Under the pieces are notes generated by a model. That model was not told the origin of the DNA, made no database searches, and saw only the letters and a list, made by a program, of their open reading frames with translations. From Clostridia bacterium (GTDB taxonomy: Bacteria > Bacillota > Clostridia > Christensenellales > Aristaeellaceae), in assembly GCA_017481825.1 (NCBI GenBank), contig JAFUOR010000008.1, forward strand, positions 23,245 to 87,244: DNA of 64,000 nt, given 5' to 3'. The position numbers were made by a program, and so were the translations under genes. Positions 44,850 to 53,730 of this stretch are shown one piece after another. Position 1 is the stretch's first letter, and every line of letters begins with the position of its first letter.

Positions 44850-45769
44850 GAAACCTGCACAACATCCGCATCATCGCGGTGGATCACGGCTATGGCAACG
44901 TGAAAACCGCGAACACCATCACCCCCACCGGCATCAAGGCCTACCCCACCAAGCCCATCTTTGGCGGGGACATCCTTGAATATGCCGGCACCTACTACCT
45001 GATCGGCGAGGGCCACAAGGAGTTCAGTGCCGACAAGTCCATGGATGAGGATTACTACATCCTGACCCTCATGGCCGTCGCCCGTGAACTGAACATCGCC
45101 GGGCTCACCCATGCCGATGTGCACCTCGTTGTCGGCCTGCCCATGACCTGGGTACGCGGCCAACGCGAGAGCTTCCGCGCTTACCTCATGCGCAAGGCCG
45201 ACGTGCAGTACAGCTACGGCGGCAAGTCCTATCGCATCCATTTTGTCGGCTGCACTGTGTACCCGCAGGGCTACCCGGCGCTGTACAGCCGCCTCGGTGA
45301 AATGAAGGGCACAACCATGCTGGCCGACATCGGCAACGGCACGATGAACATCCTCTACCTTGCCAACGGCCAGCCCTCCGAATCGCGCAGCTGGACGGAG
45401 AAACAGGGCGTGAACCAGTGCGTCATCGCCGCGCGGAACGCCGTCATGGACAGCTTCGGCGTGAAGATCGACGATTCGATTATCGAGCAGGTGCTCCGTA
45501 CTGGCACAGCAGACATCGGCAAGCCCTATCTGGACTGCATCACCGCTGTCGCCCGGCAGTATGTGGCTGACCTGTTCGCCACGCTCCGCCGATACGAGTA
45601 CAACCCCGACCTCATGCGGCTGTACATCGTCGGCGGAGGCGGCTGTCTGGTGAAGCATTTCGGCGATTATCCCAAGGAGCGCGTGACGATCATCAGCGAC
45701 CTCTGCGCGACAGCCAAGGGGTATGAATTCCTCTGCTTCGCACAGCTCCAGCGGAAGGAGCGGGCATGA
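44846..45769 (+). CDS. parM: ParM/StbA-family actin-like plasmid segregation protein
   Basis: The 307-residue protein has the actin-fold phosphate loops VDHGYGNVKTAN at residue 10 and LADIGNGTMNILYLANG at about 153, an ARNAVMDSFGVKIDDSIIEQ helix, and LYIVGGGGCLVKHF (adenosine loop) near 256. ParM filaments push plasmid copies apart through ParR bound to parC. It overlaps parR by four bases. A deleted copy of the same gene is at 37.8-38.2 kb, which points to more than one related element entering this region. Being next to a relaxase and an integrase, it belongs to an element with a plasmid-like phase. Confidence 0.88.
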   Translation: MRNLHNIRIIAVDHGYGNVKTANTITPTGIKAYPTKPIFGGDILEYAGTYYLIGEGHKEFSADKSMDEDYYILTLMAVARELNIAGLTHADVHLVVGLPMTWVRGQRESFRAYLMRKADVQYSYGGKSYRIHFVGCTVYPQGYPALYSRLGEMKGTTMLADIGNGTMNILYLANGQPSESRSWTEKQGVNQCVIAARNAVMDSFGVKIDDSIIEQVLRTGTADIGKPYLDCITAVARQYVADLFATLRRYEYNPDLMRLYIVGGGGCLVKHFGDYPKERVTIISDLCATAKGYEFLCFAQLQRKERA

Positions 45770-46137
45770 CGAACATCCGCAACACCAACCTCCGTTTCAA
45801 CCTGAACAAGGAGAAGCACCGCAGGGCGTGGGAGCACCTGCAGCACATGGACAAGCGCATCTTCAAATCCCACAGCAACGCAGCCATCGACGCCCTGAAC
45901 GACTTCTTCGACCGTTACTACAAAGCGCAGGATGAACCTTATCTGGAAACCCGCGAACGCGAGGAACAGTTTGTCGAGCGAATCGTAGCCGCCGTTGAAG
46001 CCAGCCTTGACCGGACGCTTCCGACTTATTGGAGCGAACACATTCCTCAAACAACACCAACAACTGAAAACAAGCACCAATCCAACCCGGAAGCAGCACC
46101 AGAATCCAACGTAGACTGGGACTTCCTCGGTGGCTGA
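45766..46137 (+). CDS. parR: ParR-like partition adaptor
   Basis: The 123-residue protein overlaps parM by four bases. The N-terminus has ribbon-helix-helix character (NLRFNLNKEKHRRAWEHLQ, then SHSNAAIDALNDFFDRYY), the middle is coiled (REREEQFVERIVAAVEASL), and a disordered linker leads to a C-terminal DWDFLGG tail, the kind of short acidic/hydrophobic tail by which ParR proteins contact ParM. The likely DNA target is the 11-bp repeats before parM. Confidence 0.8.
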   Translation: MTNIRNTNLRFNLNKEKHRRAWEHLQHMDKRIFKSHSNAAIDALNDFFDRYYKAQDEPYLETREREEQFVERIVAAVEASLDRTLPTYWSEHIPQTTPTTENKHQSNPEAAPESNVDWDFLGG

Positions 46138-46152
46138 CGGTGCGAGAAAGAA

Positions 46153-46425
46153 ATGAACATGAAGCGAAATATGACCACCATGACACCCGAAGAGAAGAAG
46201 CTCGTGCAGGCACAGCACCGGCTTGAGGCAGCCCAGGCACGGGAACGAGACCGGGAACGCAGGCAGCGGACGCACAGGCTCATTCAGACCGGAGCGATCC
46301 TGGAGAAGCTGATCCCGGAGATCCGTACGATGGAGTTGGACGACATCGAACTGGAGCTCGAACGAAGGCTGGGCACGACGGAGTCCGAGAATACCGGGGC
46401 AACGCAGGCACCAGGGCTCCCGTAA
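46153..46425 (+). CDS. DUF3847-type mobilization accessory protein
   Basis: The 90-residue protein is highly charged and helical (TPEEKKLVQAQHRLEAAQ, RERRQRTHRLIQTGAILEKL), matching the small DUF3847 proteins found just before MobA/MobL genes in Clostridia elements. It begins 15 bases after parR. A role as oriT or relaxase accessory is inferred from location only. Confidence 0.7.
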   Translation: MNMKRNMTTMTPEEKKLVQAQHRLEAAQARERDRERRQRTHRLIQTGAILEKLIPEIRTMELDDIELELERRLGTTESENTGATQAPGLP

Positions 46426-46427
46426 GG

Positions 46428-46660
46428 GCGCATGTACTCGCCACCCATAGGGCGGCGGTATCCCTTCGGGCAAACATGCGCGATTCGCCCTCGAAACCCG
46501 CAGGCGTCTTCCGAGGGTACAGGCCATTCAATGCAAGTATTGAACAGCCTTAGTCAGCCCGACAGGCTGACCTCACCGGGGGAATTTCGCATCTGCGGAT
46601 GCGACAGGGTGTGCTGCAAGCCATCACACCCTGCGCCTTGGCTCCTGCCACTGGCAGCAG
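46428..46660 (+). repeat. Second hairpin array upstream of a relaxase gene; oriT candidate
   Basis: GCGCATGT (46428-46435) repeats inverted as ACATGCGC (46474-46481). Further stems: CCCTCG with CGAGGG around 46488-46517, TTCAAT with ATTGAA around 46527-46544, GTCAGCC with GGCTGAC around 46553-46571, CGCATC with GATGCG around 46588-46603, AGGGTGTG with CACACCCT around 46606-46632. The 317 bases from 46426 to 46742 hold no other gene. Both arrays in this window start with a GGGCGCA-containing arm, which suggests related oriT logic. Confidence 0.5.
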
Positions 46661-46742
46661 GACCACGGCATGACGCAACCTGTCACTGGCAGCTTGCGGG
46701 TACGACGAGGCAGACACGACGAAGAAACGGAGGTGATCGCCC

Positions 46743-48437
46743 GTAGCGATCTTCTATATCCAGGCCAAGGTTGTCACGCGAGGCACGGGGCGGTCCGCCG
46801 TTGCCGCAGCAGCTTACATGAGCTGCTCCAATATCCTCAACGACTACGACGGTGTACGACACAACTACACGCGAAAAGGCGGACTTGTCTGGCAGGAGGT
46901 GTTCCTGCCGGACAATGCTCCGGCGGAGTGGGCAGACCGTTCCGTGCTCTGGAACGCCGTAGAGGCTGCTGAGACCACCAAGGAGAGCCGCCTCGCCCGG
47001 ATGTTCGTCGTGGCACTCCCGATGGAGCTGAACCACGAACAGCAGACCGCCCTGCTGACAGAATACATCCGGCAGCAATTCGTGGCAGACGGTATGTGCG
47101 CTGACGTCGCCCTGCACGATCCCAACCCACCCGGTCACAATCCCCACGCTCACATTTTACTGACGATGCGCCCGTTGGACGAACACGGTGACTGGCAGTA
47201 CAAGACCGAGAAGGAGTATCTGTGCGTCCGGGGTGACGAGGAGCGCGGCTTCACCGCCGATGAGTTTTCCCAAGCCAAACTGGACGGCTGGGAGAAGCAG
47301 TACCCCTACAAGGTCGGGCGCAAGAAGGTGTACATGGCACCGTCTATCGCGGAGGCGCAAGGACTGGTACGAGCCAGCAAGCATCCGAAGAACACACGGT
47401 ACGGACGGCAGAATCCGATCACGGAGCGATGGAACAGCGAGAGCCAGCTGCTCACATGGCGAGCCTCCTGGGCAGAAACCTGCAACCGCCATCTGGAAAT
47501 GGCGGCCTCTGAAGCCCGTATCGACCACCGCAGCAACGCAGAGCGAGGCATTGACGAGCAACCCACCGTGCATGAAGGCGTCGCTGCCCGCATGATCGAG
47601 AAGCGCGGCGGCACATCAGTGCTGTGCGAGATGAACCGGCAGATCCGCGCAGACAATGCTTTGTTCCGTGCCTTGAAGGAGCAGGTGAAGGAGCTACTGG
47701 TTGCCGTGAAAGCAGGCGTACCTGCCCTGTTGGAAGCCTTCCGGGATGCGATGGTGCTGGTGCAGTACCAACTACTGTTCAACGATGGGCAGCAAGCATC
47801 CCTGTCCGAGCGGCTACAAGCCATACGGAACTTGACAACCGAATACAAAACCATTCAGACCGAGATAAAGGATAAGACCAGACAGCGCAAAGCACTGCTT
47901 GCAGAACAGGCTGAACTCAGCCCGCTGCAATTCATCCGTTCCAGCCAGATCAGCCAGGAGGTCGCGGCTCTGACCGAGGACATCGAGGAGCTGCGCTTCC
48001 GCAAGGAACAGCTGCTGGCATCTATTCCTGACGACGACATGAAGAGCATGGCACGTCAGGAGAAGGACTTAACTACCAGCATGACCCGGCTGGTTGATCA
48101 ACACGAACAACTCTCTGCACAGAAGGAGGGTATCCGGGCTGACTACGATGCAGAGCTTGCAGAAGTCGCCGCTGAAGCTCTGCACGACATACAGGTAGAG
48201 CGTGCTGCCATTCGTGCTGAGCACCGGGAAAGCATTACCCAACGCTTGAAGGAAACCTATAGCAAGCATTATCATCCTGAGCTGCTGCGAAAAGCAGAAC
48301 GCATCATTGACACCGAGCTGGGTGATCAGCCCACAGCCGAAGCGCGACGCTCTCTCCGCGAACAACTGAATACACACAAGCAAACACAGGAGCATCATCC
48401 TGACAAGAAAGAACACGATCACGCCCGAGGGAGGTGA
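46743..48437 (+). pseudogene. mobA: MobA/MobL-family relaxase, start codon apparently lost (GTA)
   Basis: The frame codes VAIFYIQAKVVTRGTGRSAVAAAAYMS, the conserved N-terminus of MobA/MobL relaxases, from 46743; GGAGGTGA (46729-46736) lies six bases upstream, exactly where an RBS for that codon should be. The codon is GTA rather than ATG or GTG, and the in-frame TGA at 46734-46736 rules out an upstream start. The first ATG (46818) is inside the AAAAYMS motif and has no RBS. The rest is intact: HNPHAHILLTMRPLDEHG metal motif, and a 250-residue coiled C-terminal tail ending at 48437. Weak initiation at a near-cognate codon cannot be excluded. Confidence 0.75.
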
Positions 48438-48443
48438 TTTACC

Positions 48444-48542
48444 ATGACAACCATTTATGATATTTGGAGGAACCATGACCCAGGTTATCAACGACGATAC
48501 CCGCGCCGGAACGAATCCCGGCACCACCGTCACCGACGATGA
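48444..48542 (+). CDS. Possible 32-codon ORF overlapping the next gene
   Basis: ATG 48444 follows GGGAGGTGA at ideal spacing and reads MTTIYDIWRNHDPGYQRRYP before an Arg/His-rich end. It overlaps the following gene in another frame and contains its RBS. It could be a coupling leader or a real small basic protein. Confidence 0.35.
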   Translation: MTTIYDIWRNHDPGYQRRYPRRNESRHHRHRR

Positions 48543-48666
48543 CGGTACGCAGTATTTTATGATCCGCAACTGCCGGATCAAGATCTCTGAACACTTCGCC
48601 CCGCAGGGAAAGCCCTTCGATCTGCTGATGGAAGACGTGATCCACCGCGCCGGGATGGCAACATAA
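48475..48666 (+). CDS. Small conserved accessory protein of the mobilizable element
   Basis: The 63-residue protein starts at ATG 48475 after TTGGAGGAACC. It contains GTQYFMIRNCRIKISEHFAPQG and ends with a helical VIHRAGMAT. I cannot assign a function. Small proteins of this kind commonly lie between the relaxase and the recombinase gene in Clostridia mobilizable elements. Confidence 0.65.
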   Translation: MTQVINDDTRAGTNPGTTVTDDDGTQYFMIRNCRIKISEHFAPQGKPFDLLMEDVIHRAGMAT

Positions 48667-48697
48667 AAAGAACTACCAAAACACCCGCGCTTATGCT

Positions 48698-48716
48698 ATA
48701 CTTGAATTGCAAGTAT
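48698..48716. promoter_or_regulatory. Inverted repeat upstream of the large serine recombinase gene
   Basis: ATACTTG (48698-48704) and CAAGTAT (48710-48716) flank AATTG. A TATACT box (48697-48702) overlaps the left arm. It may be an operator over the recombinase promoter. Confidence 0.4.
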
Positions 48717-48758
48717 TGTGTAAGCGTGGGTTGTTTCAAGATCGAGAGGAGGATTTCC

Positions 48759-50369
48759 TTGAAGCAACTGATATACAATACAGCACTCTATTTACGACTC
48801 AGCCGTGACGATGAGCTGTCCGGCGAATCCGGCAGCATCAGCACGCAGAGAATGATGCTCCTCCAATACGCGCAGGAGCATGGTCTGAACGTGGTGGACG
48901 AATATATCGACGATGGCTGGTCGGGCACGAATTTTGACCGTCCAGCTTTCCAGCGGATGATCGACGACATTGAGGATGGAAAGATCAACTGCGTCATCAC
49001 AAAAGACTTGTCCCGACTCGGACGCAACTACGTCATGACCGGCCAGTACACGGACTTCTACTTTCCCAGCAAAGGTGTGCGTTACATTGCCATCAACGAC
49101 AATGTGGACACGCTCAATGGCGAAAGCGAGCTGGCTCCGTTCCTGAACATTCTGAACGAGATGCACGCCCGCCAGACCAGCAAGAAGGTAAAGGCTGCGC
49201 TGCATACCAAGTTTACGAATGGATTGCACGGTGGTGCGTATGCGCCGCTCGGGTACATGCGTGACCCGGAACAGAAAGGTCATCTGATCATTGACCCGGA
49301 CACCCGATGGATCGTGGAGAAGATCTTCGACCTGGCTGTCCATGGATCTGGCGCATCAAAAATCACTCGCATCCTTCTAAATGAGAAGGTTCCTTCACCG
49401 GGCTGGCTCAACTACCACCGGTATGGCACTTTTGCCCATATCTATGCCGGTCAGCACGAAGACAAGGCCTATGTCTGGACGATAGCGCAGGTCAAAAAAC
49501 TTCTCAAAGATGAGGTGTACATCGGGCATAGCATCCACAACCGACAGAGCAATATCTCCTTCAAGAACAAGAAGAAGGTTCGAAAACCACGGGATGAATG
49601 GTTCAAGGTTGAAAACACCCATGAAGCCATTATCTCTGAAGAGGACTTCCAGCGTGTGCAGGAGATGATCGATACTCGTCGACGCTCACAGAAGAATGGG
49701 GAGCTGCAGCTCTTCGCTGGACTGATCAAGTGCGCGGACTGTGGTTGGTCTTTGGGGCATGGTCGCCGCAAGACCAAGCATGGCTATGATGGTTACTACC
49801 ATTGCAGCAAGAATGGCCAGGGACTCCGCCAATGCTCCATGCATTACATCCGCGAGGATGTGCTGTGTGCCTATGTTCTGTCACGATTACAGTACTGGTC
49901 GCAGCAGGCCCAGCAGAATGAGGAAAAACTGCTGAAGCGCCTGATGGGCGCGACTGATCGTGAACGCAACGCAGCAAAGAAAAAGCAGGCCGCTGAGCTC
50001 CGCAAGGCCGAAAAGCGCAAGGCAGAGATCGACAGCCTGTTTATGAAGATGTATGAGGACTGGTCGGCTGGACGCATCACGGAGTACAACTTCAACATGC
50101 TGTCTGAGAAGTATCAGACGGAGCAGCAAGAGCTGGATGCAAAGATTCAGCAGCTGCGTTCCAGCATGGAGGCCGACCAGCAGTCCGTACAGGATGCGGA
50201 AAAGTGGATCGAGCTAATTCGCAGGTATACCAATATCGCGGAACTGTCTGCTGACCTGCTGAACGCGCTGATCGAGAAGGTCGTCGTCCATGAGGCCACC
50301 AAGGATACTGATGGCAGCCGAGTGCAGGAAGTGGAGATTTACTACCGATTCATCGGCAAGATTGAATGA
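48759..50369 (+). CDS. Large serine recombinase (TnpX-like integrase)
   Basis: The 536-residue protein starts at TTG 48759, preceded by GAGGAGG. The catalytic domain has ALYLRLSRDDE (Ser15), KDLSRLGRNYVMTGQY and the usual helix E. A recombinase domain (GYMRDPEQKGHLIIDP) and a zinc ribbon (KCADCGW...YHCSKNGQGLRQCSMHY) follow, then a coiled coil and a DUF4368-like end. It is intact and should excise or integrate the element. It ends 20 bases before the junction with a truncated XRE-type gene, so its att site is probably at about 50388-50392. Confidence 0.92.
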   Translation: MKQLIYNTALYLRLSRDDELSGESGSISTQRMMLLQYAQEHGLNVVDEYIDDGWSGTNFDRPAFQRMIDDIEDGKINCVITKDLSRLGRNYVMTGQYTDFYFPSKGVRYIAINDNVDTLNGESELAPFLNILNEMHARQTSKKVKAALHTKFTNGLHGGAYAPLGYMRDPEQKGHLIIDPDTRWIVEKIFDLAVHGSGASKITRILLNEKVPSPGWLNYHRYGTFAHIYAGQHEDKAYVWTIAQVKKLLKDEVYIGHSIHNRQSNISFKNKKKVRKPRDEWFKVENTHEAIISEEDFQRVQEMIDTRRRSQKNGELQLFAGLIKCADCGWSLGHGRRKTKHGYDGYYHCSKNGQGLRQCSMHYIREDVLCAYVLSRLQYWSQQAQQNEEKLLKRLMGATDRERNAAKKKQAAELRKAEKRKAEIDSLFMKMYEDWSAGRITEYNFNMLSEKYQTEQQELDAKIQQLRSSMEADQQSVQDAEKWIELIRRYTNIAELSADLLNALIEKVVVHEATKDTDGSRVQEVEIYYRFIGKIE

Positions 50370-50391
50370 TTGATACCTGTATCTTTAAGTA

Positions 50392-51012
50392 TGGGAAACC
50401 GGCGAGGCGTCGCCGGAGATCAGCAAGCTGCCCCTGTTGGCCAAGACCTTCGGGGTCACGGCGGACTGGCTGCTGGACGAAAGCGCCGAGCCTGCTGTGG
50501 AGCCCGCGCCTGAACCCGTGGACGCCCCCGATCCCGACTCTGTCCAGCGCCCCCTCCATCCCTACGCCGACGAGACGGAGAGCACCCGCGATGACAACTG
50601 GGTCGAATCCATCCCCGGCGTGGTGGGCTGGCTTGTGCGCAAGTTCGGCTGGCTGGTCGGCGTGCGCATGGCGATTGCAGGAGCATTGTTCACCGCGATG
50701 GGCTTTGTGGCCAAGGCCATGTTTGGTTCCATGATCAGCATGAGCAATCAGACCTTCGATTCCCTTGGCGGCAGCATGTTCGGCGGCGGGAGTGTGACCT
50801 TCTACGACAATGCGGGCAATGTGGTCGATCCGTCGCAGTGGGGCCTGGACGTGAGTCAATTCGGCGTGACCACGGGCAATGCGTTCGGATATACCGCCTC
50901 CAACCCCTTTGACATCATGTGTACCTTTATCATCGTGCTGGGCGTGGCGATGCTTATCGGCGGCATTGTGCTGGCCGTATGGCTCAAAGGCAAGCAGCAG
51001 GAGCATGCATAA
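50392..51012 (+). pseudogene. XRE-type regulator lacking its N-terminal DNA-binding helices
   Basis: From 50392 the frame reads WETGEASPEISKLPLLAKTFGV and ADWLLDE, the end of an XRE/Cro HTH domain, then an acidic linker and two membrane helices (MAIAGALFTAMGFVAKAMF and the IIVLGVAMLIGGIVLAVWL segment). The expected N-terminal half, ending in VSK, is missing; a TAA at 50386-50388 closes the frame. The break falls where the large serine recombinase element ends. A TTG at 50437 could start a shorter protein, but without a DNA-binding domain. The N-terminal half was not found in the window. Confidence 0.75.
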
Positions 51013-51016
51013 GAAG

Positions 51017-51051
51017 AAGCCCACCGGTTCCTTGTTGGAGCCGGTGGGCTT
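51017..51051 (+). terminator. Terminator hairpin after the XRE-type fragment
   Basis: AAGCCCACCGG (51017-51027) pairs with CCGGTGGGCTT (51041-51051). The following TGCTGTTG is a weak T-tract. Confidence 0.65.
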
Positions 51052-51090
51052 GCTGTTGCCAGGGCGTGGAGAAAGGAGAAATTTTCGCTG

Positions 51091-51145
51091 TGGACAAGGA
51101 TTGGCAATCATGGTATAATGATCCAAGCAGCAGACGAAGGTCTGC
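51091..51145 (+). promoter_or_regulatory. Promoter and palindrome before the araB-like gene
   Basis: TGGACA (51091-51096), 17 bases, TATAAT (51114-51119). GCAGAC-GAAG-GTCTGC (51130-51145) follows as a possible operator. Confidence 0.7.
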
Positions 51146-51192
51146 GACCTGACATGTAAAGGAAATATCATCACATAAGGAGGCCATACCCC

Positions 51193-52791
51193 ATGAATAT
51201 CGAAGCGATCGCCAATATCATCAGCGCTGGCAAGGCGGTGCTGGGCATTGAGCTGGGCTCGACCCGCATCAAGGCCGTGCTGATCGGCGAAGACCATGCG
51301 CCTATCGCATCCGGCGACCATACTTGGGAGAACCGCCTGGAGAACGGCGTGTGGACCTATCATCTGGAGGATGTGTGGACGGGCATTCAGGACGCCTATG
51401 CCAATCTGGTCAAGGATGTGCAGGCGAAGTACGGCGTGGAGCTGACCCGGCTGGCCGCCTTTGGTGTGTCCGCGATGATGCACGGCTACCTGCCCTTTGA
51501 TAAGGATGGCAAGCAGCTGGCGGAGTTCCGCACCTGGCGCAACACCATGACTGCCGAGGCCGCCGCCGAGCTGACCGATCTGCTGGGCTTCAACATTCCC
51601 CAGCGCTGGTCCATCGCCCATTTGTATCAGGCGATGCTCAAGGGTGAGGACCATGTGGGCGCTATCGATCACCTGACCACCCTGGCGGGCTATGTGCACT
51701 GGCAGCTGTCCGGCAAGAAGGTGCTGGGCGTGGGCGAAGCCAGCGGCATGTTCCCCATCGACAGCGAGAAGTGCGACTATGATCAGAAGATGATCGACCT
51801 GGTGGATTCCCTCGCCGCCGTGAAGGGCTACGAGTGGAAGCTGCGCGGCATCCTGCCTGAGGTGCAGTGCGCGGGCGATGACGCCGGCGTGATGACCGCC
51901 GAGGGCGCGAAGCTCCTTGATCCCACCGGCAAGCTGGAGGCCGGTGCGCTGATGGCTCCCCCCGAGGGCGATGCGGGCACCGGTATGGCCGCCACTAACG
52001 CGGTTGCCGTCCGCACGGGCAATGTCTCCGCCGGTACTTCTGTGTTCGCGATGATCGTGCTGGAGAAGATGCTGTCGAAGGTCTATCCCGAAATCGACAT
52101 GGTCACCACCCCCACCGGCAAGCCCGTGGCCATGGTGCACTGCAACAACTGCACCAGCGACATCAACGCCTGGGCGGGTATGCTCAAGGGCTTCGTGGAT
52201 GCCTGCGGCCTGAATATCTCCATGAATGATATCTACGTCAACCTGTTCAATGCCGCCCTGAATGGCGACAAGGACTGCGGCGGCGTGGTGAATATCCCCC
52301 TGTTCTCCGGCGAGCCCGTGGTCGGCCTGGACGAGGGCCGCCCCATGATGGTACGCATGCCCGACGCCAAGCTGACCTTCGCCAACTTCGCCCGCAGCCT
52401 CGTCGCCGGCGCGATGACCAGCCTCAAGATCGGCATGGACATCCTGGTGGACGAGAATGTGCAGATCGACTCCCTGCTGGGCCATGGCGGCTACTTCAAG
52501 ACCCCCGGCGTGGGCCAGAAGATTCTGGCCGCTGCCCTGAAGACCCCTATCTCCGTCATGGAGACCGCGGGCGAGGGCGGCCCCTGGGGCATGGCGCTGC
52601 TGGCGGCCTACCGCGTCAACGGCAAGCGCGGCGAAACCCTTGAACAATATCTGAATGAGCACGTCTTCGCGGGTGCAGCGGGCTCCACCATCGCACCTGA
52701 TGAGGCGGATGCAGCTGGCCTGGATGCCTACACCGCCAAGTTCCAGCAGGCGCTGGCCGCGGAAGAGGCCGCTGTGGCGGAGATGAAGTAA
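51193..52791 (+). CDS. araB: FGGY-family kinase, L-ribulokinase-like
   Basis: The 532-residue protein has GIELGSTRIKAVLIGEDH, GVSAMMHGYLPFD, GVGEASGMFPID, GNVSAGTSVFAMIV and a late GHGGYFKTPGVGQK with ETAGEGGPWGMALLAAY, the FGGY signature. It is the long, ~530-residue type that precedes araD in many Clostridia and is thought to phosphorylate L-ribulose. GGAGG lies 10 bases before ATG 51193. AraA is absent from the window. A role in D-xylulose or L-fuculose phosphorylation is possible. Confidence 0.75.
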   Translation: MNIEAIANIISAGKAVLGIELGSTRIKAVLIGEDHAPIASGDHTWENRLENGVWTYHLEDVWTGIQDAYANLVKDVQAKYGVELTRLAAFGVSAMMHGYLPFDKDGKQLAEFRTWRNTMTAEAAAELTDLLGFNIPQRWSIAHLYQAMLKGEDHVGAIDHLTTLAGYVHWQLSGKKVLGVGEASGMFPIDSEKCDYDQKMIDLVDSLAAVKGYEWKLRGILPEVQCAGDDAGVMTAEGAKLLDPTGKLEAGALMAPPEGDAGTGMAATNAVAVRTGNVSAGTSVFAMIVLEKMLSKVYPEIDMVTTPTGKPVAMVHCNNCTSDINAWAGMLKGFVDACGLNISMNDIYVNLFNAALNGDKDCGGVVNIPLFSGEPVVGLDEGRPMMVRMPDAKLTFANFARSLVAGAMTSLKIGMDILVDENVQIDSLLGHGGYFKTPGVGQKILAAALKTPISVMETAGEGGPWGMALLAAYRVNGKRGETLEQYLNEHVFAGAAGSTIAPDEADAAGLDAYTAKFQQALAAEEAAVAEMK

Positions 52792-52878
52792 GGCTCTTAG
52801 GCTCCCCTATAAAGGGGTGGCTTTTGGCGGAGGGGGAGGCTTGAATGGTGCTTTGCAAGTAGTCAGTACAGCAGCCCC

Positions 52879-52965
52879 CGCGTTCTCCCTCAGTCGCCTG
52901 CGGGCGACAGCTCCCTCCGGGAGGGAGCTATTCTCGAGCTTGCTCGATGACTGAGGGAGAACGCG
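52879..52965. repeat. Cruciform-forming palindromic element (MITE/REP-like)
   Basis: A 17-bp perfect terminal inverted repeat, 52879-52895 (ends CCCTCAGTC) with 52949-52965 (starts GACTGAGGG), encloses three more hairpins: GTCGCC with GGCGAC (52893-52908), AGCTCCCTC with GAGGGAGCT (52909-52929) and TCGAGC with GCTCGA (52934-52947). The 87-base unit is a nested cloverleaf typical of dispersed repeats in Clostridia genomes. It lies between araB and araD and may act as an attenuator or RNA-processing site. Confidence 0.75.
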
Positions 52966-53009
52966 CAGCTAACACATTCAACCAATGAACAAAATGGAGG
53001 TAATCCCCC

Positions 53010-53717
53010 ATGCTGAAAAAGCTCAAGCAGGCCGTTTATGAGGCTAATATGGAATTGCCCAAGCGCAACCTCGTCACTTATACCTGGGGCAATGTGTCCG
53101 GCATCGACCGGGAGAAGGGCCTCATCGTCATCAAGCCCTCCGGCGTGGATTATGAGGATCTCACCCCGGATATGATGGTCGTGCTCGACCTGGAGGGCAA
53201 TGTGGTGGAGGGCAAGCTGAATCCCTCCTCCGATACCAAGACCCACATCGAGCTGTACAAGCAGTACCCGGAGATCGGCGGCATCGTCCACACCCATAGC
53301 CCCTATGCCGTGGGCTGGGCCCAGGCCTGCGAGGATATCCCCTGCTACGGCACCACCCATGCGGACTATTTCTACGGCCCCGTGCCCTGCGCCCGTCACC
53401 TCACCACCGAGGAGATCGACGAGGACTACGAGAAGAACACCGGCAAGGTTATCATCGAGGAACTGACCAACCGCGGCATCGAGCCCCTGCATACGCCGGG
53501 CATCGTCTGCGCATCCCATGGCCCCTTCACCTGGGGTAAGAATCCTGCCCAGGCGGTGTACCACGCCGTCGTGCTGGAGGAAGTCTCCAAGATGGCGGTC
53601 TACACCCGTCAGATCAAGGGGGACGCTAATCCCGCGCCCCAGAATATCCAGGATAAGCACTTCCTGCGCAAGCATGGCCCCAATGCCTACTATGGCCAGC
53701 CTGGTCAGCAGCACTGA
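53010..53717 (+). CDS. araD: L-ribulose-5-phosphate 4-epimerase
   Basis: The 235-residue enzyme of the class II aldolase/epimerase family matches Ara[75 protein letters not shown] (two Zn His), [13 protein letters not shown], and a third His in [13 protein letters not shown]. It converts L-ribulose 5-phosphate to D-xylulose 5-phosphate, which joins the product expected from the apulose transketolase. AGGTAATCC precedes ATG 53010. Confidence 0.93.
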   Translation: MLKKLKQAVYEANMELPKRNLVTYTWGNVSGIDREKGLIVIKPSGVDYEDLTPDMMVVLDLEGNVVEGKLNPSSDTKTHIELYKQYPEIGGIVHTHSPYAVGWAQACEDIPCYGTTHADYFYGPVPCARHLTTEEIDEDYEKNTGKVIIEELTNRGIEPLHTPGIVCASHGPFTWGKNPAQAVYHAVVLEEVSKMAVYTRQIKGDANPAPQNIQDKHFLRKHGPNAYYGQPGQQH

Positions 53718-53730
53718 CAAGGAGAAAGCC

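Noticed and set aside
46428-46660. CRISPR array
   Set aside because: The repeats are inverted and all different; there is no regular direct repeat with spacers, and no cas gene in the window.
50369-50400. tRNA gene as integration site of the serine recombinase element
   Set aside because: No tRNA-like cloverleaf is seen; the flank is clearly the inside of an XRE-type coding sequence.
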